Positions 1-12,522 of a stretch of DNA of 64,000 nt are shown one piece after another (within the stretch, counting starts at the first letter, position 1; each line of letters begins with the position of its first letter). The notes beneath the pieces were generated by a model. The model saw only the letters and a list, made by a program, of their open reading frames with translations, was not told where the DNA came from and did not search any database. Source of the DNA: Entonaema liquescens (taxonomy: Eukaryota; Ascomycota; Sordariomycetes; Xylariales; Xylariaceae); NCBI GenBank assembly GCA_902805475.1, contig CADCSX010000002.1:4092001-4156000 (forward strand), written 5' to 3'. Made by a program: the position numbers and the translations under genes.

Positions 1-56
1 AGATGGAAAAGACCCTGATATTCAATTCACTCCAAGCCACTAATATTTCATCTTAG

Positions 57-840
57 GATCTCCCTCATATATGGTATTCTTTACCTCTGCTTCGTCGCTT
101 ATCCCATTGTCTTTTCCCAACATCGCGGCTGGGGCCCGGGCACTTCTGGCCTCGCATTCATCGGCATCGGTATAGGATGCACATTTGCCATTGTCGCTGA
201 GCCCTTATGGCGAAAAATTATCAACTCTCACCCCAAGGATCCTACTACTGGGCGCGCACCCCCTGAAGCGACTGCACGTGTCATGATTATTGGCGCAATA
301 CTCGTTCCTATCGGCCAGCTTGTCTTCAGTTGGACCTGCCTTCCTACGACGATTCATTGGGCTATCCCTATCGCATTCGGCATCCCTTTTGGTGCAGGTA
401 ACACACTAAGCTTCATCTATAGCTCTAATTATCTCGCTGGTGCGTATGGTATTTACGCCGCGTCCGCACTGGTAGGAAATGCTGTAACGCGTAGTATATT
501 TGGCGGTACCCTACCTCTCGCCGGCCCATCTATGTACGCAAAGCTTACTCCACAGTGGGCTGGCACGCTTCTAGGTCTACTCGAAGCGCTCATGATTCCT
601 ATCCCCATTATATTTTATCGATACGGTGAAAAGATCCGCTCGAAGAGTACTATTATTCGGCAAATGCGCGAGGACCAAGAGAAAAACGAACGCCGCATCG
701 CACGAGCAAAGAGGAATAGGGAAAGAATCGAAGCCGAGGAAAATAGTGACACACCAGCCCTAGTGAAAGAGCTTGGCGAAAATGCGGGTGATCTAGAGAA
801 AGGTGTTATCAGACCAGCCACCTCGGTTACCCCAGCCTAG
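57..840 (+). CDS. MFS transporter, DHA1 polyamine/drug type, C-terminal part
   Basis: Only the last exon is in the window; it opens after a TTAG acceptor at 53-56 (branch-like CTAAT just upstream) and reads through to TAG at 838-840, about 260 residues. Several hydrophobic helices are visible. The pattern of a YSSNYL-like motif, then AASA, then RSIFGG, PLAGPSMY, and WAGTLLG followed by PIPIIFYRYG is typical of the second half of fungal DHA1 (polyamine/fluconazole-type) drug:H+ antiporters of the plasma membrane. The tail after the last helix is basic and then acidic (many Arg, Glu), as is usual for the cytosolic C-terminus. The 5' part lies outside the window, so the substrate cannot be guessed. 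Its 3' end converges on the GH43 gene. Confidence 0.85.
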
Positions 841-1172
841 TTTCCTACAGCTATGTTCGCTCATGTCACGATACATATATAGGTTAGGTATATATGACAT
901 ACAGGTAGGTAAGTATAATATATAATGGCAGGGATGAGCTAAGAGAACTATGCGTTGGAGGCATAACACGAAATAGGAATAGAGTGGGTGATCTTTAAGC
1001 CCCTTACAAAGGCCGCGATCATTAATTACGGGTGGACATATATCACTGATGCCCACAATCACCAGCTATAATTACATGGAACAATATCTTAGGTATATTT
1101 TATAACTAAATAAATAACCTTGACCGGCATCTAACAACGTATCCAATCCAGTGTATCCTTGAGGCTGGGATT
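841..1172. other. Convergent intergenic spacer
   Basis: Short spacer between the 3' ends of the MFS gene (+) and the GH43 gene (-). AT-rich with TATATA runs. It presumably holds both 3' UTRs. No further gene or repeat seen. Confidence 0.6.
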
Positions 1173-3105
1173 CTAACTCTCTGGGGGATAGACGACAATC
1201 TTGTCAAGATCGGCACCCTTGTAGTGAAACCCGTTATGAAGTCCGCCCACCGTGATAGTGTTATTTGCACCCTCCTCGAGGGTTAGTTGGAGTGGCGTTG
1301 ATAGGATTATTCCCTTATGGGTGTCTCTTTGGTAAAGTGTCTCGACGTTCTCCGTCTTTCCATTCACAACAACACTGGAAATACGGCGTAACTGCCACGA
1401 ACCACCAATTCTGTCTGGCGAGCCGCCGGCTATTGAGACGTTAGTTAATAACTGAATGGTAGGGACGATAAGATTTTGAACTTACGCTGGTCTCCAAAGC
1501 CCATGTCGTCGGTGTCTTGACTTCTGTTAGAATATGACTGTAGATCAGTGTGGGCATGAATTGCTTACTTTGGTAGTGAAAAGAAACCCATTGTGGCTTT
1601 CCTGTTCCCTCTATGCCCTGGAAGGTAACTGTGCTATCATTGCCCTCGATGCCGGTTAAGATAATTCCATCTGTGGCGAAGTTCTGTAGCACAAGCAAGT
1701 GTCAGTAAGAATATAACACTTTCTTATTAGGTGATACTACTAAACTTACCGCCTCTTGCTTAAACGCGTTACCATTTGTTGTTGCATCTTTAGCAGAGTA
1801 TGTAGTGCCCTCCACTGGCTTCCAGTTTCCAGTTTTCCTACGTGTATACGTTAGAATCCATCTACGGATGAGCGGAAGTGACCAATACATACACGTCCAG
1901 ATCGTAAACATCGTGCCATTCTAACTGGAGCGTTTTCTTATTGTCGTCGATATTTATGGGCAGCCATATATATCGGGATTCCCAAAGCGAATTAGAATCC
2001 CACTACGATTCGTTAGCCATACTCTTGTGGAATGCTTATGCGCTATAGCAAAGTAACTCACCTGGTCACCCAAGTATAAATATGTCGTCTTTTCGGTTCC
2101 TGCTATTCTCAACGTAAAGCCGGATTGGGAATTGAAGGTACGTGTGTTAAGCGGTGCCACAATCCACGGCTGGGACCAGGGACCACTTAAACTATCTGCC
2201 CGAAAAGCGACAACGTCTGAAGATATATTTAGTACGACTTCGGCTAACTTCTAATAACCCTGCGGAAAAGTTGAAGTAAGCTAGGTGGTTTACTCACTGT
2301 TGGGCCTGTATCCTGTTTTATGGCTTAATAAGGCGTAGTAGGAATGCTCTGTCTGTACAATAGAAGGGGCTTCGAGGTCGAACTTATCGAAGCGGTAAAC
2401 GACCTCTTCCAGTGTTGTAATGTCTTTGTTGTACGAAGCCAGATACACATCCCGGCCTTCTTGACTGTCGCCATTCGAGTACAGCGCATAAGTTTTGCCG
2501 TCTTTATAGTCGGTAAACATCCCGAAGTCCTGCGACCAATTGCCCATAGGAGCTTGGGCGCTGACGAATCTGTAAGGTCCAGCAACCGTGTCTGAAACTG
2601 CGAGTCCTTGCAGGAGACGTCCGTAGGTAGCATTATCGGCGTGCCACCACATCTAATAGATTCGGTTAATATTAATAAGTCTGCCTATTAAACCCAAGTT
2701 CACCTACATGATATTGGCTTGTCGACTCGCTGTACACAACCTTGGGGCGCTGAATAATGTTCTTAGGTGAGATAAAAGGATGCCAAGAGATGGGCTCTAT
2801 TATTCGCGTTAGCTCGTGGGTTTTAACGGTTTCCATGTAATTGGACGAGATGTACCTAAAGCGAGACCGTGGGAGGTCCAAGTAGCCAAGTCGTCAGAGC
2901 TGTAAACCGAGACACCGCCACCTTCTTCCTGTCCCTCGACCTTATACTCGCCGAACAGCCAGAATGTGCCATTATCTAGGACGACGTTACCCGCGTGGGC
3001 ATTAACCAGATTATTTTCCGTGTCTCGCCATCTTGCTCCGGGCACAATGTACTTTGCGTGTGCCGCAACTACACTGAGGAGCAGTAACCTGCTGGAGAAA
3101 CGCAT
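1173..3105 (-). CDS. Secreted GH43 galactan 1,3-beta-galactosidase-like enzyme with C-terminal CBM35
   Basis: Nine exons by splice signals and frame: 3105-2856, 2796-2708, 2652-2298, 2216-2062, 2002-1893, 1837-1750, 1683-1569, 1515-1486 and 1429-1173, together 482 residues with no internal stop. I chose the Met at 3105 because it starts a clean signal peptide (basic start, leucine-rich core, AHA end); an in-frame Met at 3120 adds five residues. The GH43 five-bladed propeller half shows GARWRDT, NAHAG, the FWLFGEYK strand, and MWWHADN after HPFISP and RPKVVY. The C-terminal ~130 residues (GKPQWVSFHY ... LDKIVVY) resemble a CBM35 beta-sandwich. Family members release galactose from beta-1,3-galactan of arabinogalactan side chains outside the cell. 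The substrate is inferred from overall resemblance only. One internal exon is only 30 nt. Confidence 0.88.
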
Positions 3106-4072
3106 ATCTAGACCGAACATCTGCTCACCGTGGACTGCAACTCGGAAACCATGCGCAATACCGGGCTGTCAATCTCGGTATTCGCCATCACCACGATCCC
3201 AGGCTTATAAGTAGTTTATAAGTTGTCTGCCAAGAGCGACCTTCGTGTCAATTAACCCCGCAGCATCGACCACAATTTCTCCGCATCGCGATATTAATCC
3301 CCGTTATATTCATCTTTGACTGGGGTAATGAGGAGAATAGCTCACTTGGGGTAGCATAACCCGTCGTTCCCCTTGCGGATAGAAGACTCTAATAAAGAAA
3401 AGCCAATATTTCTCCAAATTCCAAGCCTTGGCAAGGCGTTTGTTATGCTCTAGTTCTATAGTCCTATGGGGCTACGTACCTATCTTTTCTTTCCCAAATA
3501 CCTATTCCTCATTTACCTAAGGCCCCCTATATCATCTAATTCTATGGAATATAGCTGAAGGGTTGGCCCCTATATTACCTTTATATTTTGCACTTTCCAT
3601 ACCCGGGTGGCTTGTACAATATCAAAATAGCCTGAAATAGCTTCGGGCACTTTTAACTACTTCAAAATTAGAATGCACAATACTACGACACGTATAATAT
3701 GATGGAATATAGTAGGAGTAGCTACCAATATCGAGGTACATATAATAATTTAGGCTAACGAGCGGCATGGACTATAATTGGGCGTTTGTGCGCTCACTTC
3801 AAAAATGGAACGTATCTAGAACATTTGGAGGATAGTAATCTATATTACGAGTCATATTCGAACCTCTAGCCCTCAAGAAAAAGACATGATAGCCATTGTA
3901 TCATTATATGGGGTTATGAGCATATGCGACGCTGAGATACCTAGGTAGGTAGTTATTTTCTAACCCAGTGTTGTAGAGAAGCTCTACTCTATTTAAACCC
4001 ATACAACTCAAAAGACAGAAAAACCAACCAATTCTGGGGAAACGTCTTGGACCATATCAACTGGCAAGTTGA
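3106..4072. other. Upstream region of the GH43 gene
   Basis: About 970 bases between the GH43 start and the 3' end of the sugar-porter gene. AT-rich, with TTATAAAC-like TATA candidates on the minus strand near 3210-3225. No open frame with family resemblance. An ACCTAGGTAGGTAG motif lies near 3940. Confidence 0.5.
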
Positions 4073-6214
4073 TCACCGATCCAGGCTTGACAGCTCTATT
4101 GTGTCGACGTCGAGCTTAGCCTGACCAGTCCGAATCTGCTCTACATCAGGGACGGAAGAGTGTTTTTCTCCCTCGAATAGGGCGTCTATCTCTTCTAGTG
4201 TTTTGCCTTTCGTTTCAACCCAGAACAGCGCCTTGACGTAGTGAAAGGAGTGGTCAGCAAGGTCAATTCGTCAAGTGCTTCGGAAATGGTTATATACTCA
4301 CGATAAGGACGGCGATGACAATATCCCAAGAACCGTTGATCATATACATCTTCCATCCAATATTACTCAGGCCGATGGGCATAATGAATACAAACACACA
4401 TCTAGGAAATCATGTCAGCATTTGAACTGAATTGTTAGGAGGTAGTTGAAACTTACGCGAGTGTGTTCAAGGAGAGCGTCGACGCAGCCAGGCCGTTAGC
4501 TCTAATGGAGTACTATTGCGGATCATTAGCGACTCTGATTAATCACCTCTAAATATTCTATCTTTGAATTTCGCCTAGAGCACTGAAGACAAGGAGAGGT
4601 ATAAGCACGAACTATATATAGATTAGCAATCGACCTGGGATGTATAATTGATAAGGGGTAAACAGGGGCATTGAGCTCAAAACCCGCATTTACATACCCG
4701 AGAAGACCTCTGGGGGATAGAGGTACAGCAATGGTGTCCAGGCCATGGAGTAAAACCCTTGAAATAGGAACATCACCGCAACATTTCCATACACAAGGCT
4801 CTGAGAAGCCCCTGCCGGGTTGTCGGCATACATCTTGGAAAGTCCCCCGATTACGAACAGACATATAACGAGGAGCGATTCTGAGACGAGGGCTGTGGGC
4901 TTTCGACCCCATTGAGACACCATATGTGTACCGACCAAGGCGCATAGAAGGCACCAGACGTTTAGCACAACATTCTTTTAAATGTAAGCAAATGAACACA
5001 CTAGGTAGAGATAAGGATAGTTCCTACGGCCTTTAACTGGTCAGTTGAGTCGGTAATCCCGGCGGTCTGAAGCTCGGCACCCAAATAGTACGAGGCGATA
5101 ACGTTGCCGGCAACACATGAGAAGGGCCCTGCAGACATTCCGATGAGAAGTCGCTTTCTCACGGTAGGGGTCTTGACGATCTCCTTTGGACTCATTGTCC
5201 GGCCTTCTTTCTTTTCCCACTCGAGGGCGTCGAGGATCTCCTTGTACACAGCGATAGCGACTGGGTCTTGCAGATCGCCATTGGTGTTTGTTTGCGCTAC
5301 AGAAATTCGCGCATATTCATAATATCCTTTATGGCAAAGCCACCTCGGTGATTCGGGACTGCCCAATGGGTTAGGACCAGCCAATATTCCGGTAGGTAGA
5401 CGGTGAAGCTTACACGAAAGGTAGTATAATAATGCAAAGAAGCGAGAAAACTCCCTGAATTAGCGAGGGAAGTCGCCAAGCCCACTTGATATTTCATCAG
5501 CCGAGTGGTCTAATCCATGATCTGAGTCGATACTTCTTACTGTTGATTGCCACTGTCCAGTCCCTAGAGTAACCCCAGATGCTATCAAGGCCCCTACACT
5601 ATTGAATAATGCTAGTTAGTCTCTAAGTCGAAACCAGGCGGCCGCGGCTTTAGTAATTCGTATCCTTACTAATAGAAGTCGTTCATCAGCCCGAGGCCCC
5701 AAGCACGTAAGCTGCTAGGAAATGTCTCGGACAGGAATACGCCGGAAGACACGCCCGAAAGAGAAGATCCAAAACCTAAAATTATACGGCCGACGACGAA
5801 CATGGCAATATTCTGAGCTGCCGCCTGGATAACTGTACCGATAATCGTAATGACGGACGCTAGAAACATTGCTGGACGCCGACCGAGTTTGTCGGTCGTG
5901 ATACCGGAGATAAGCGTGCCGAGGATGCCGCCGATGAATACGGAGGCCGTATTAAGACCCGTTGTCGCGGGCGTCAGTTCGAAATATTCCGTATACGAGG
6001 GTAAAATGTTCAGCCCGTTCAACATGGAGCCGTCATATCCGCCGGTCTACCGTGAGGGGATATCCGTTACGATTAGTAAATCAACACCGATCCTCTCGGT
6101 TGTACTTACGGTTGACTGCGTGATCGAGCAAAACATTAACAAAAAGGAAAGGTATGTTGATGATTCCGGCACGAATGCTCCCAGCCATGTCCCAGTCTGC
6201 GTTTTCGTGAACAT
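4073..6214 (-). CDS. MFS sugar transporter (sugar porter family), one junction out of frame
   Basis: Exons by splice signals: 6214-6110, 6046-5670, 5598-5541, 5484-5414, 5358-5028, 4974-4698, 4512-4457, 4401-4302 and 4231-4073, about 511 residues. Sugar-porter hallmarks are TTGGYDGSMLNGL in helix 1, DKLGRRP in the helix 2-3 loop, PESPRWL after helix 6, GRKP, YPPEV, YSIRANG and WVETKGKTLEEID at the end. The sequence resembles fungal lactose/hexose-permease-like proteins, which are H+ symporters of the plasma membrane. The exon total is one base over a multiple of three. The mismatch is at the unusually long (185 nt) intron between 4698 and 4512: the donor leaves phase 1 but YSIRANG needs phase 0. 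One added base, with the GTAAAT donor four bases further on, would restore frame. It is either a pseudogene or a sequence error. The first exon may lie further upstream. Confidence 0.75.
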
Positions 6215-9200
6215 CGTGATATCTGGCCCTTTTCTCTGCCGACAAAACCGCTCAAAGTGGAAGATATGGGCTACTGAATTGAATATCTCTTAGAAAAGAT
6301 AGATGAAGGCCGACATCAGGGTCTTATACGAAAGTTCTGTGCACTCGTAGTTACAATCATTCCACGAGTAAGCACAGTACGCCAAATATATTAGTCCTTT
6401 ACGAATATTAAGGAAAGAGGTAATGCGACAATTCCATGGTCGACAGCACATAAATATAGATGACCAATCCGGTATTACCATAAGCCACCTTATTCTATCC
6501 TTTAGGCCATCGCAGACCACAGATCGGGCAGAGCGTTCAGCTGATCCGACCCTTGCGTAGTTGTGGATGGGGCACAGGCCTTGATGTTGGTCTCTGTCTT
6601 CTCCGCATGGCCATATGGGACTCACGACTGAAGTAGAGGAGACGGTGCAACAATAGATCCCCCACGGTAATGAAGATAAGCCCAGATAATGGATATCTAC
6701 TCCACCAACCATTACGCCGGGGGTTGTGTCTTTCGGGTAAGCAACGCGTCCAGCAAGACCTTATTGGTTGCACTCAGAAGTGAAGTTACAACACCCAACC
6801 CTGTATATCCGTCCATAATTCCGTTCAAGCCTACTCTGCTTTTGTGGCTTTGGCCTTGCGCATGGGTTTAGTACCAATATAATACTTAGGTACCTAGGTA
6901 ACCAAGCAGCTTACTTGACTATCGGATCTTTTATAGATATTTGTGTTCGCCGTAGCTGATCCCGCATACGTTGCCATGGTACCGCTGTGTATATCGGCTG
7001 TTAACTGTATCGTACCATGCAAAGTGGTTGATAAGGTTTATGTTGTCGTACTTGCAACCAATGTCCAAGCGATGATTTAGTGGTTCCTTCACAGCCGCTT
7101 ACTTTATTGAGACTACTTCCATCTCTACGTAATTGACAAGAAGAGTCAATAATAATGTAACGTGACACTTATTCAACGTCTCTTCAATGCGTACAACTTG
7201 ACTGTGGTCTTTGCCTGCCTGTGAAGCAGATTTATACCCGGTGGCTGTAATAGGGGCTGTTGACTTGACCCGTTTGGACTATAACACATGGATAGTTGGC
7301 ATGACACAGGAATATATACTCGTCACACAGTAATGCGTAGGACTCTTAATCATCGGAAGTAGTTGATGTCCATCCTATGCTAGTAAGATACTACTTAACT
7401 TAATGCGGCGGAATACTTGCTATCGTACTTTCAGAACGCCAAAGAGAGAAACTAGGTAAGTGATCTCAACTACATATGGAAATAACTTAACTCAGTAAAC
7501 TGTTACTTGAATACGGACTTTGTGTGCAGGACCGTGAGTTCAACTACAACTGAAGTAGAGTTGAATTAGTATGAAAGTAAATTACCAAAGATATGCAGTA
7601 AGTAAAGTGGACTAGGTATATGAGTCACTCGGTGAAATGCGGGCGTCACATTAAAAGTTCAAATCATCCTCGATGGTAATATAATTGTAACGTTAGGTGT
7701 CCTTGCTGGTCTAATCAGTCCCCGTTTCCCACGTGGCAGTTAGGAACATAATGCGGAGGCCAGGAATTAGCATCGCCACGGTTGCTACGGGGGCCGAGGA
7801 CGCCGAACATGAGTAGGGTTCGGGCAACCCCGGTTGATAGCTCCGTCCTTTCGACCTCCGTATTGTTGCACGCCGGAGTTGTCACATACCGATGTCAATG
7901 GAGTCTCTGTCTCACTTCTTCCGTGGATCTCTCCGCTTATTCCAGTCTTTACTTAAATACTACAACGAGCATAGCCATCATTTCCGTAGTCAATGCAACC
8001 TTAAATATTCCCACTACAATGTTACCGTTCGCGGCCGGTTTGGCCAAGACCAACACCCCGGTATCACCGAGTTTGCCGAAGGCACAGCAACTCTGGGCAG
8101 GGGCAATAATATCTACAGGTTGAGATCTACCGGTCATCGAATTGACAGGTAGTTTAGCGTGCATTAAAGCATGGCGCATGTTTTAGTGGCGCTTTTCCTG
8201 TTCTTTTTCTCGTCAATTAATGTTTACTCTCGCATCGGAAAGGGATCGTTGTATGGAGTACCTCTACGACTTGGTTCATACAGAGCTAGCTGCGTAGCAG
8301 CATCTCTCTACCAAGATAGCTTGTCATTGTCATGAAGTAGACCTGAGGACGATAAGAACAAAACTGTTCTACGAGGAACCTTGATATCTCTGGAAGCCCG
8401 GGGTTATAACGTGCCAAAAGGTTCCTCTGCTTTGGACGTCTCATGTAGAATCCTAACAGAAAAATGATAGGAGTACCTATGTGATGCTGCAGCTAAGCAG
8501 AATCCAGCTGGTTCGGTAAGTGAGCCACTTCAAATATGAAGTCACCGTACTTCGATCCATATGAAATGTTGCTCATCTGTCTAATAGAAATAGTTTTGGA
8601 AACCCCGGCGTGGTGCCTTGAAATTGCCATTGTCCTCAGTTATCTGGAGTTGATATCGTCTCTCTTATCCCAGCGGCTCGTCACCTCGGTTTGTCGTGAG
8701 AATCCTCATTGGGGGAGGCCGGCCAGATTCAAATCGAAAAACCTAGTCGTCAGTCAGCGGAAAGATGTCTCCAGTGGTGCGACCATAGAAAGTGTTAAAA
8801 TTGCTATGAGAGCGAATATCGTCTCTTTGCTCAATCGCGTGGATATTAACTGCGGACCTAAGATCCATAGGTGTTTCTTGATCAACCCTATATGTCGGCT
8901 TTAGTTTTCTGCGAAACTAATAACTGGTTCTGGGATGTCGGTGATAAGTGATCATCGCCGATACACGTCTCTAGAAATCGGATTTTACTACCGCTAATCT
9001 CCTCTATCACCTACAGATCAGATAGAGTCCAGTTACTATATAGTGTGAGTATAACCTAAGTCCGTAAAACACCAACAATGCTCGGATTTTCATAGAGACG
9101 TCCGATCTAAGATCTTCATGTTGGGCGAGAAATACATACTTGGGTATCTTGCGCCTTGCGACCGTGGCCGAGATGGACTTATTGCTCTTAGGGGCTAAAG

Positions 9201-9243
9201 CTGGGTATGGCGATAACAGCTAATCTAGCGACTGCCTTATCTG
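6215..9243. other. Gene-poor stretch without recognisable genes
   Basis: Three kilobases with only short open frames in all six frames, none with a recognisable domain. Overlapping frames near 7780-8180 on both strands give a mildly hydrophobic peptide but no start context, introns or family resemblance. TTAGGTACCTAGGTAACC-like palindromic motifs occur near 6885. I see no long repeat or inverted repeat. Confidence 0.5.
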
Positions 9244-9251
9244 TATATAAA
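9244..9251 (+). promoter_or_regulatory. Probable TATA box of the SDR gene
   Basis: TATATAAA 63-70 bases before the preferred ATG at 9314. A transcription start about 30 bases downstream would fall near 9278. That makes the in-frame ATG at 9278 too close to be used, and favours 9314. Confidence 0.4.
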
Positions 9252-9313
9252 GGTGCTCAGGATTGGAGGTATAGCCCATGACTCTAGAGTTCAATATAAC
9301 CTCGCAACATTCT

Positions 9314-10244
9314 ATGATGTCTGTTTGGTTTATCACAGGGGCGTCCAATGGCTTCGGCTTGTTGCTGTGCCTCAAGGCGCTCAAGGCCAATCATCGAGTC
9401 GTAGGAACAGTCCGCAGCAAATCAAAGTCCGCAGATGCAGTTAAGCAGATCGAATCGGCGGGGGGCCAAGTCATCGAGCTTGACCTGAACGAGCCCCGAG
9501 AGAGTATCATCAAAAAGGTACGAGAAGTCGGTCGGATTGACTATCTGGTTAACAATGCCGGTTTCCTTGTGCTTGGCGCCGTCGAGCAAATAAGGTAAGC
9601 AGATTTTGCCTATATATGGACTCGGATGTCGTCTCTGGCTTCCCTGTTATTAAGAGAGATCTAAACTGACGTTCCTTAGCGAGGGAGAAGCCCAGCTCCA
9701 GCTACAGACCAACTTCTTCGGGCCACTATACGTGATACAAGCTGCGCTAGAAGGCATGCGGGTGCGGCGTTCCGGCGTCATCGTCAGTATGAGCAGCTTG
9801 GCAGCCAAGGAATACGTGCCGACAACCGCTTTGTACTCTGCAAGCAAGGCAGCACTAGAGGCCATGTCAGAGTCGTTAGCTGCCGAGGTAGCCGAGTTTG
9901 GTGTGTCCGTTCTGATTGTTGAGCCGGGCTCTTTCCGGACGAATTTCCTCTCTGCCCTCAACCAGTCCGCGATGCCATTGCCTAAGGATTACGAGGGAAC
10001 GGCCACTACACGGATTCGCGACGTCTTGCTTACGAAAAGCGGCAAGCAGCCTGGTGACCCTCAGAAGGGCGTTGATCGTATCTTTGAGACATTAACAGGA
10101 GAGGGTTTGGCGGGTCACCTCAAGGGTAAAGTGTTGAGGCTTGTCCTCGGCCGCGACGCTCTGGTACGTGTAAGAAAGGCTAATGATAAGTTCCTGAATG
10201 ACTTATCACTTGGAGAAGACGTGGCAGTTACTACAGATCTCTAG
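9314..10244 (+). CDS. Short-chain dehydrogenase/reductase (classical SDR)
   Basis: Two exons, 9314-9594 and 9680-10244, with a GTAAGC..TTAG intron; 281 residues. The start at 9314 puts the Rossmann strand VWFITGASNGFG at the very N-terminus, as in the family; an upstream in-frame ATG at 9278 would add 12 residues. Visible motifs are the cofactor loop TGASNGFG, NNAG (in LVNNAGFLVLG), the catalytic serine region VIVSMSSLAAKEYV, YSASKAALEAMSESLAAEV carrying the YxxxK pair, and EPGSFRTNF after it. This arrangement matches fungal NAD(P)-dependent oxidoreductases often annotated as retinol or 17-beta-hydroxysteroid dehydrogenase-like; the substrate is not predictable. There is no signal peptide, so it is probably cytosolic. 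Confidence 0.9.
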
Positions 10245-10873
10245 GCTGGAGATTTTATTTCAAGGGGTGACAAACTCAATGATATTAAACCCTAGGTGTA
10301 TACTTAAGATTAAGGTACATTGCTATTATTGTACTCATCCGAACTCAAGGTATTAGATCCCCCAATACGTTTCCTCAATGCCTCCGAAGTTGTAGATAAT
10401 CCACAACCAATAAATTTCGAAATGAAGTAAAAGTGAGAAGTCAAACAGGATACTATAACCTCTATAACGAATGATTAACATATGTTCAATGCTCCCTGGA
10501 ATCTGTATGATGAGAAACGAGGGTTTATGCTGAGTGCACCCTGGCGAAATGGCGGGAAGTTTTGATGAAAAGATTTCGGAAGAAGACCTATCTATCAGCT
10601 TCTACATGCTCCTGAACGCCGCTTGAACTCAAATCTGTGTCTACCCGAAAAACAAGAAGACGTCGAGCGAATGCACAAAACTCCACGTGCGGCTTTGGCC
10701 AAAGCCGCTATGCCTTATCCCCATGATTGGTAAATGTATGCGTATATATGTGAGCGAAGCCATCCAAAAAGCAATGATGCCGTATCGTAACCCAAGGACT
10801 ATTATGTAACGGCTAGACGTTGATGGCCCTACCCCAGTCGCTATGTTTCTAACCTCGAAGGACGCTACCCACT
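10245..10873. other. Convergent intergenic spacer
   Basis: Spacer between the 3' ends of the SDR gene and the oxysterol-binding protein gene. AT-rich at first. No coding or repeat feature seen. Confidence 0.5.
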
Positions 10874-12522
10874 CTAGATGATCCCCTCTAAACTCCAATC
10901 TTCCTTCTGTGCCCTCTCGAGGACTTGACGGCCTTTCTCGGTGAGGTCGGGGGTACCCCGTTTGTCTGTGACCTGGTCGAAGAATACTGGTTTCCAAGTT
11001 TCGTTTTTCCGCTCACGTTCTCTGGCTTTCTCTCGCTGTCTTTCCTCAAGTTCTACCTTGACATTAGTGGCCTTTGAAAATTGTTTTGCTAGTATGGCCT
11101 GGGTCACGCCGTCCCATAACATCAACGACTCGTTCTCCGCCTGCTTCTCTTTCGGCGGCAAAACTTTAGGGGCCACAGTGAGTGGGTTCAGATCGATGAT
11201 AGTAACTTGTTTTTCGGGTGGATGAGAGTCCTAGAATAGAAACTATCAATATCTCGACACTAGACCGCGAGGGATGGGAGATGTCCGAGAGTAAACTTAC
11301 CACAGGTTTGGAACCGAGGGTGAAGACGATTCTATCTTTCCATGCACCGCCTAACCGTGCCACGACATCCGAGTCTGGTACGTCCTTGATGCGTGTTTTA
11401 TCATCTTTATCCGGGTCGTACTTGAAAATAACACCCTCCATCTTGTTCTGCGCCCGGCCAAGCCACCCATCCTCGATATAGTGAAGGATTGCCTTTAATT
11501 TTGTTTGAGGGCATGTAACGTAGGCGAAGTCGCCGACACTGACGCTCAAGGAACCTCGGAAGATGCCTCCAAGATGTGCAGCGGGGTGCTTCAGCTGATA
11601 TGTCTCGTTATCTCTCCGTTCAAGAGTTATAAATATGCCCAGATTATGTTCGCCCGGGGAGACCTTGATAGTAGTACCGGTAAACTTTGCGCTGATTTGA
11701 TCGAACCCTTTCGCATGCAATCCTTTATCGGGGCAGCTGACGTAAAATGCGCTAACGGGTGGGTGATGGGAGGTTTGCTCGGTCAAGTATGATATCCGAA
11801 CGGTAGGTCCCGAAGGAGTAGCTGCAGTCTGGACGATAGACACTGTAGATGCTGTTCGTGGATCGCCGGTAGCTTTGGATGACTTGACCGAAGATGCACT
11901 ACTGGCATTGCCACCGTTAGTAGCTACCAAACTCTTGGTATCGATCCGTGGCGCATTATCTTCCGCTTCCCAGTTGCACCGGAAGAATTCGCCCAGGCAA
12001 GAATTATACGGTTTGCATGGCTTCCCTTTGACATATTTCAAGTCCTTGGTAAACCAGAAGCGGAGAACCTCAAGCATGCGATCTAGAGGTTCGTCGGATG
12101 TACCTATCGCGGCAAATGCACTGGGGCTATCGAGATAATTCCAGTATTCTAGGTTGGGTGTGGGTTCGAGGAGTTGGGACGGAAGAGAGAATCGCACGGC
12201 AGCAAGATCTGCAACACCTATAAACCTAGAACGCGACGACGACGTTAGTAAAGAATATTACTACTGGTCGCAAGTTTAGGAGCAAACGCATGAAAAGACT
12301 ATATGTCGCTGTAACTTCAAATAGCTCCGATCACGGATGGATACCGACGGTGGACGGTGGCGGTGAGTTTGCCCCCTTCCATTTTGTTTAAGGGGCAACG
12401 AAGATAAGCATCCAAGAAATAGCTTACTTTCGAAGGATGGAGATAAAAGTCTTTAATTTAGATCCTTCATTTTGAGGGACGTCCTCGTCGACATGTGCGG
12501 TGGGCGGAGGAGCTGTAGCCAT
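10874..12522 (-). CDS. Oxysterol-binding protein, Osh4/Kes1 type
   Basis: Three exons, 12522-12428, 12225-11301 and 11230-10874; 458 residues, close to yeast Osh4-like proteins, which consist of little more than the ORD domain. The OSBP signature EQTSHHPPVSAF lies around residue 180, preceded by KPYNSCLGEFFRC and followed by LPNxxW-like and WKDRIVFTLGSK strands. No PH domain, ankyrin repeats or FFAT-like motif are seen. Family members exchange sterol and PI4P between membranes and act at the Golgi/ER interface. A Ser/Thr-rich insert of about 30 residues sits just before the signature. The first intron (202 nt) is longer than most here and separates a short acidic N-terminal exon. The C-terminus is a charged helix (EERQREKARERERK). 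Confidence 0.93.

Noticed and set aside
7782..8179. Overlapping frames on both strands with a hydrophobic stretch
   Set aside because: No family resemblance, no consistent splicing partners, and both strands are open, which suggests composition rather than a gene.
8536..8904. 122-codon plus-strand frame
   Set aside because: No domain and no upstream or downstream exon with supporting signals.
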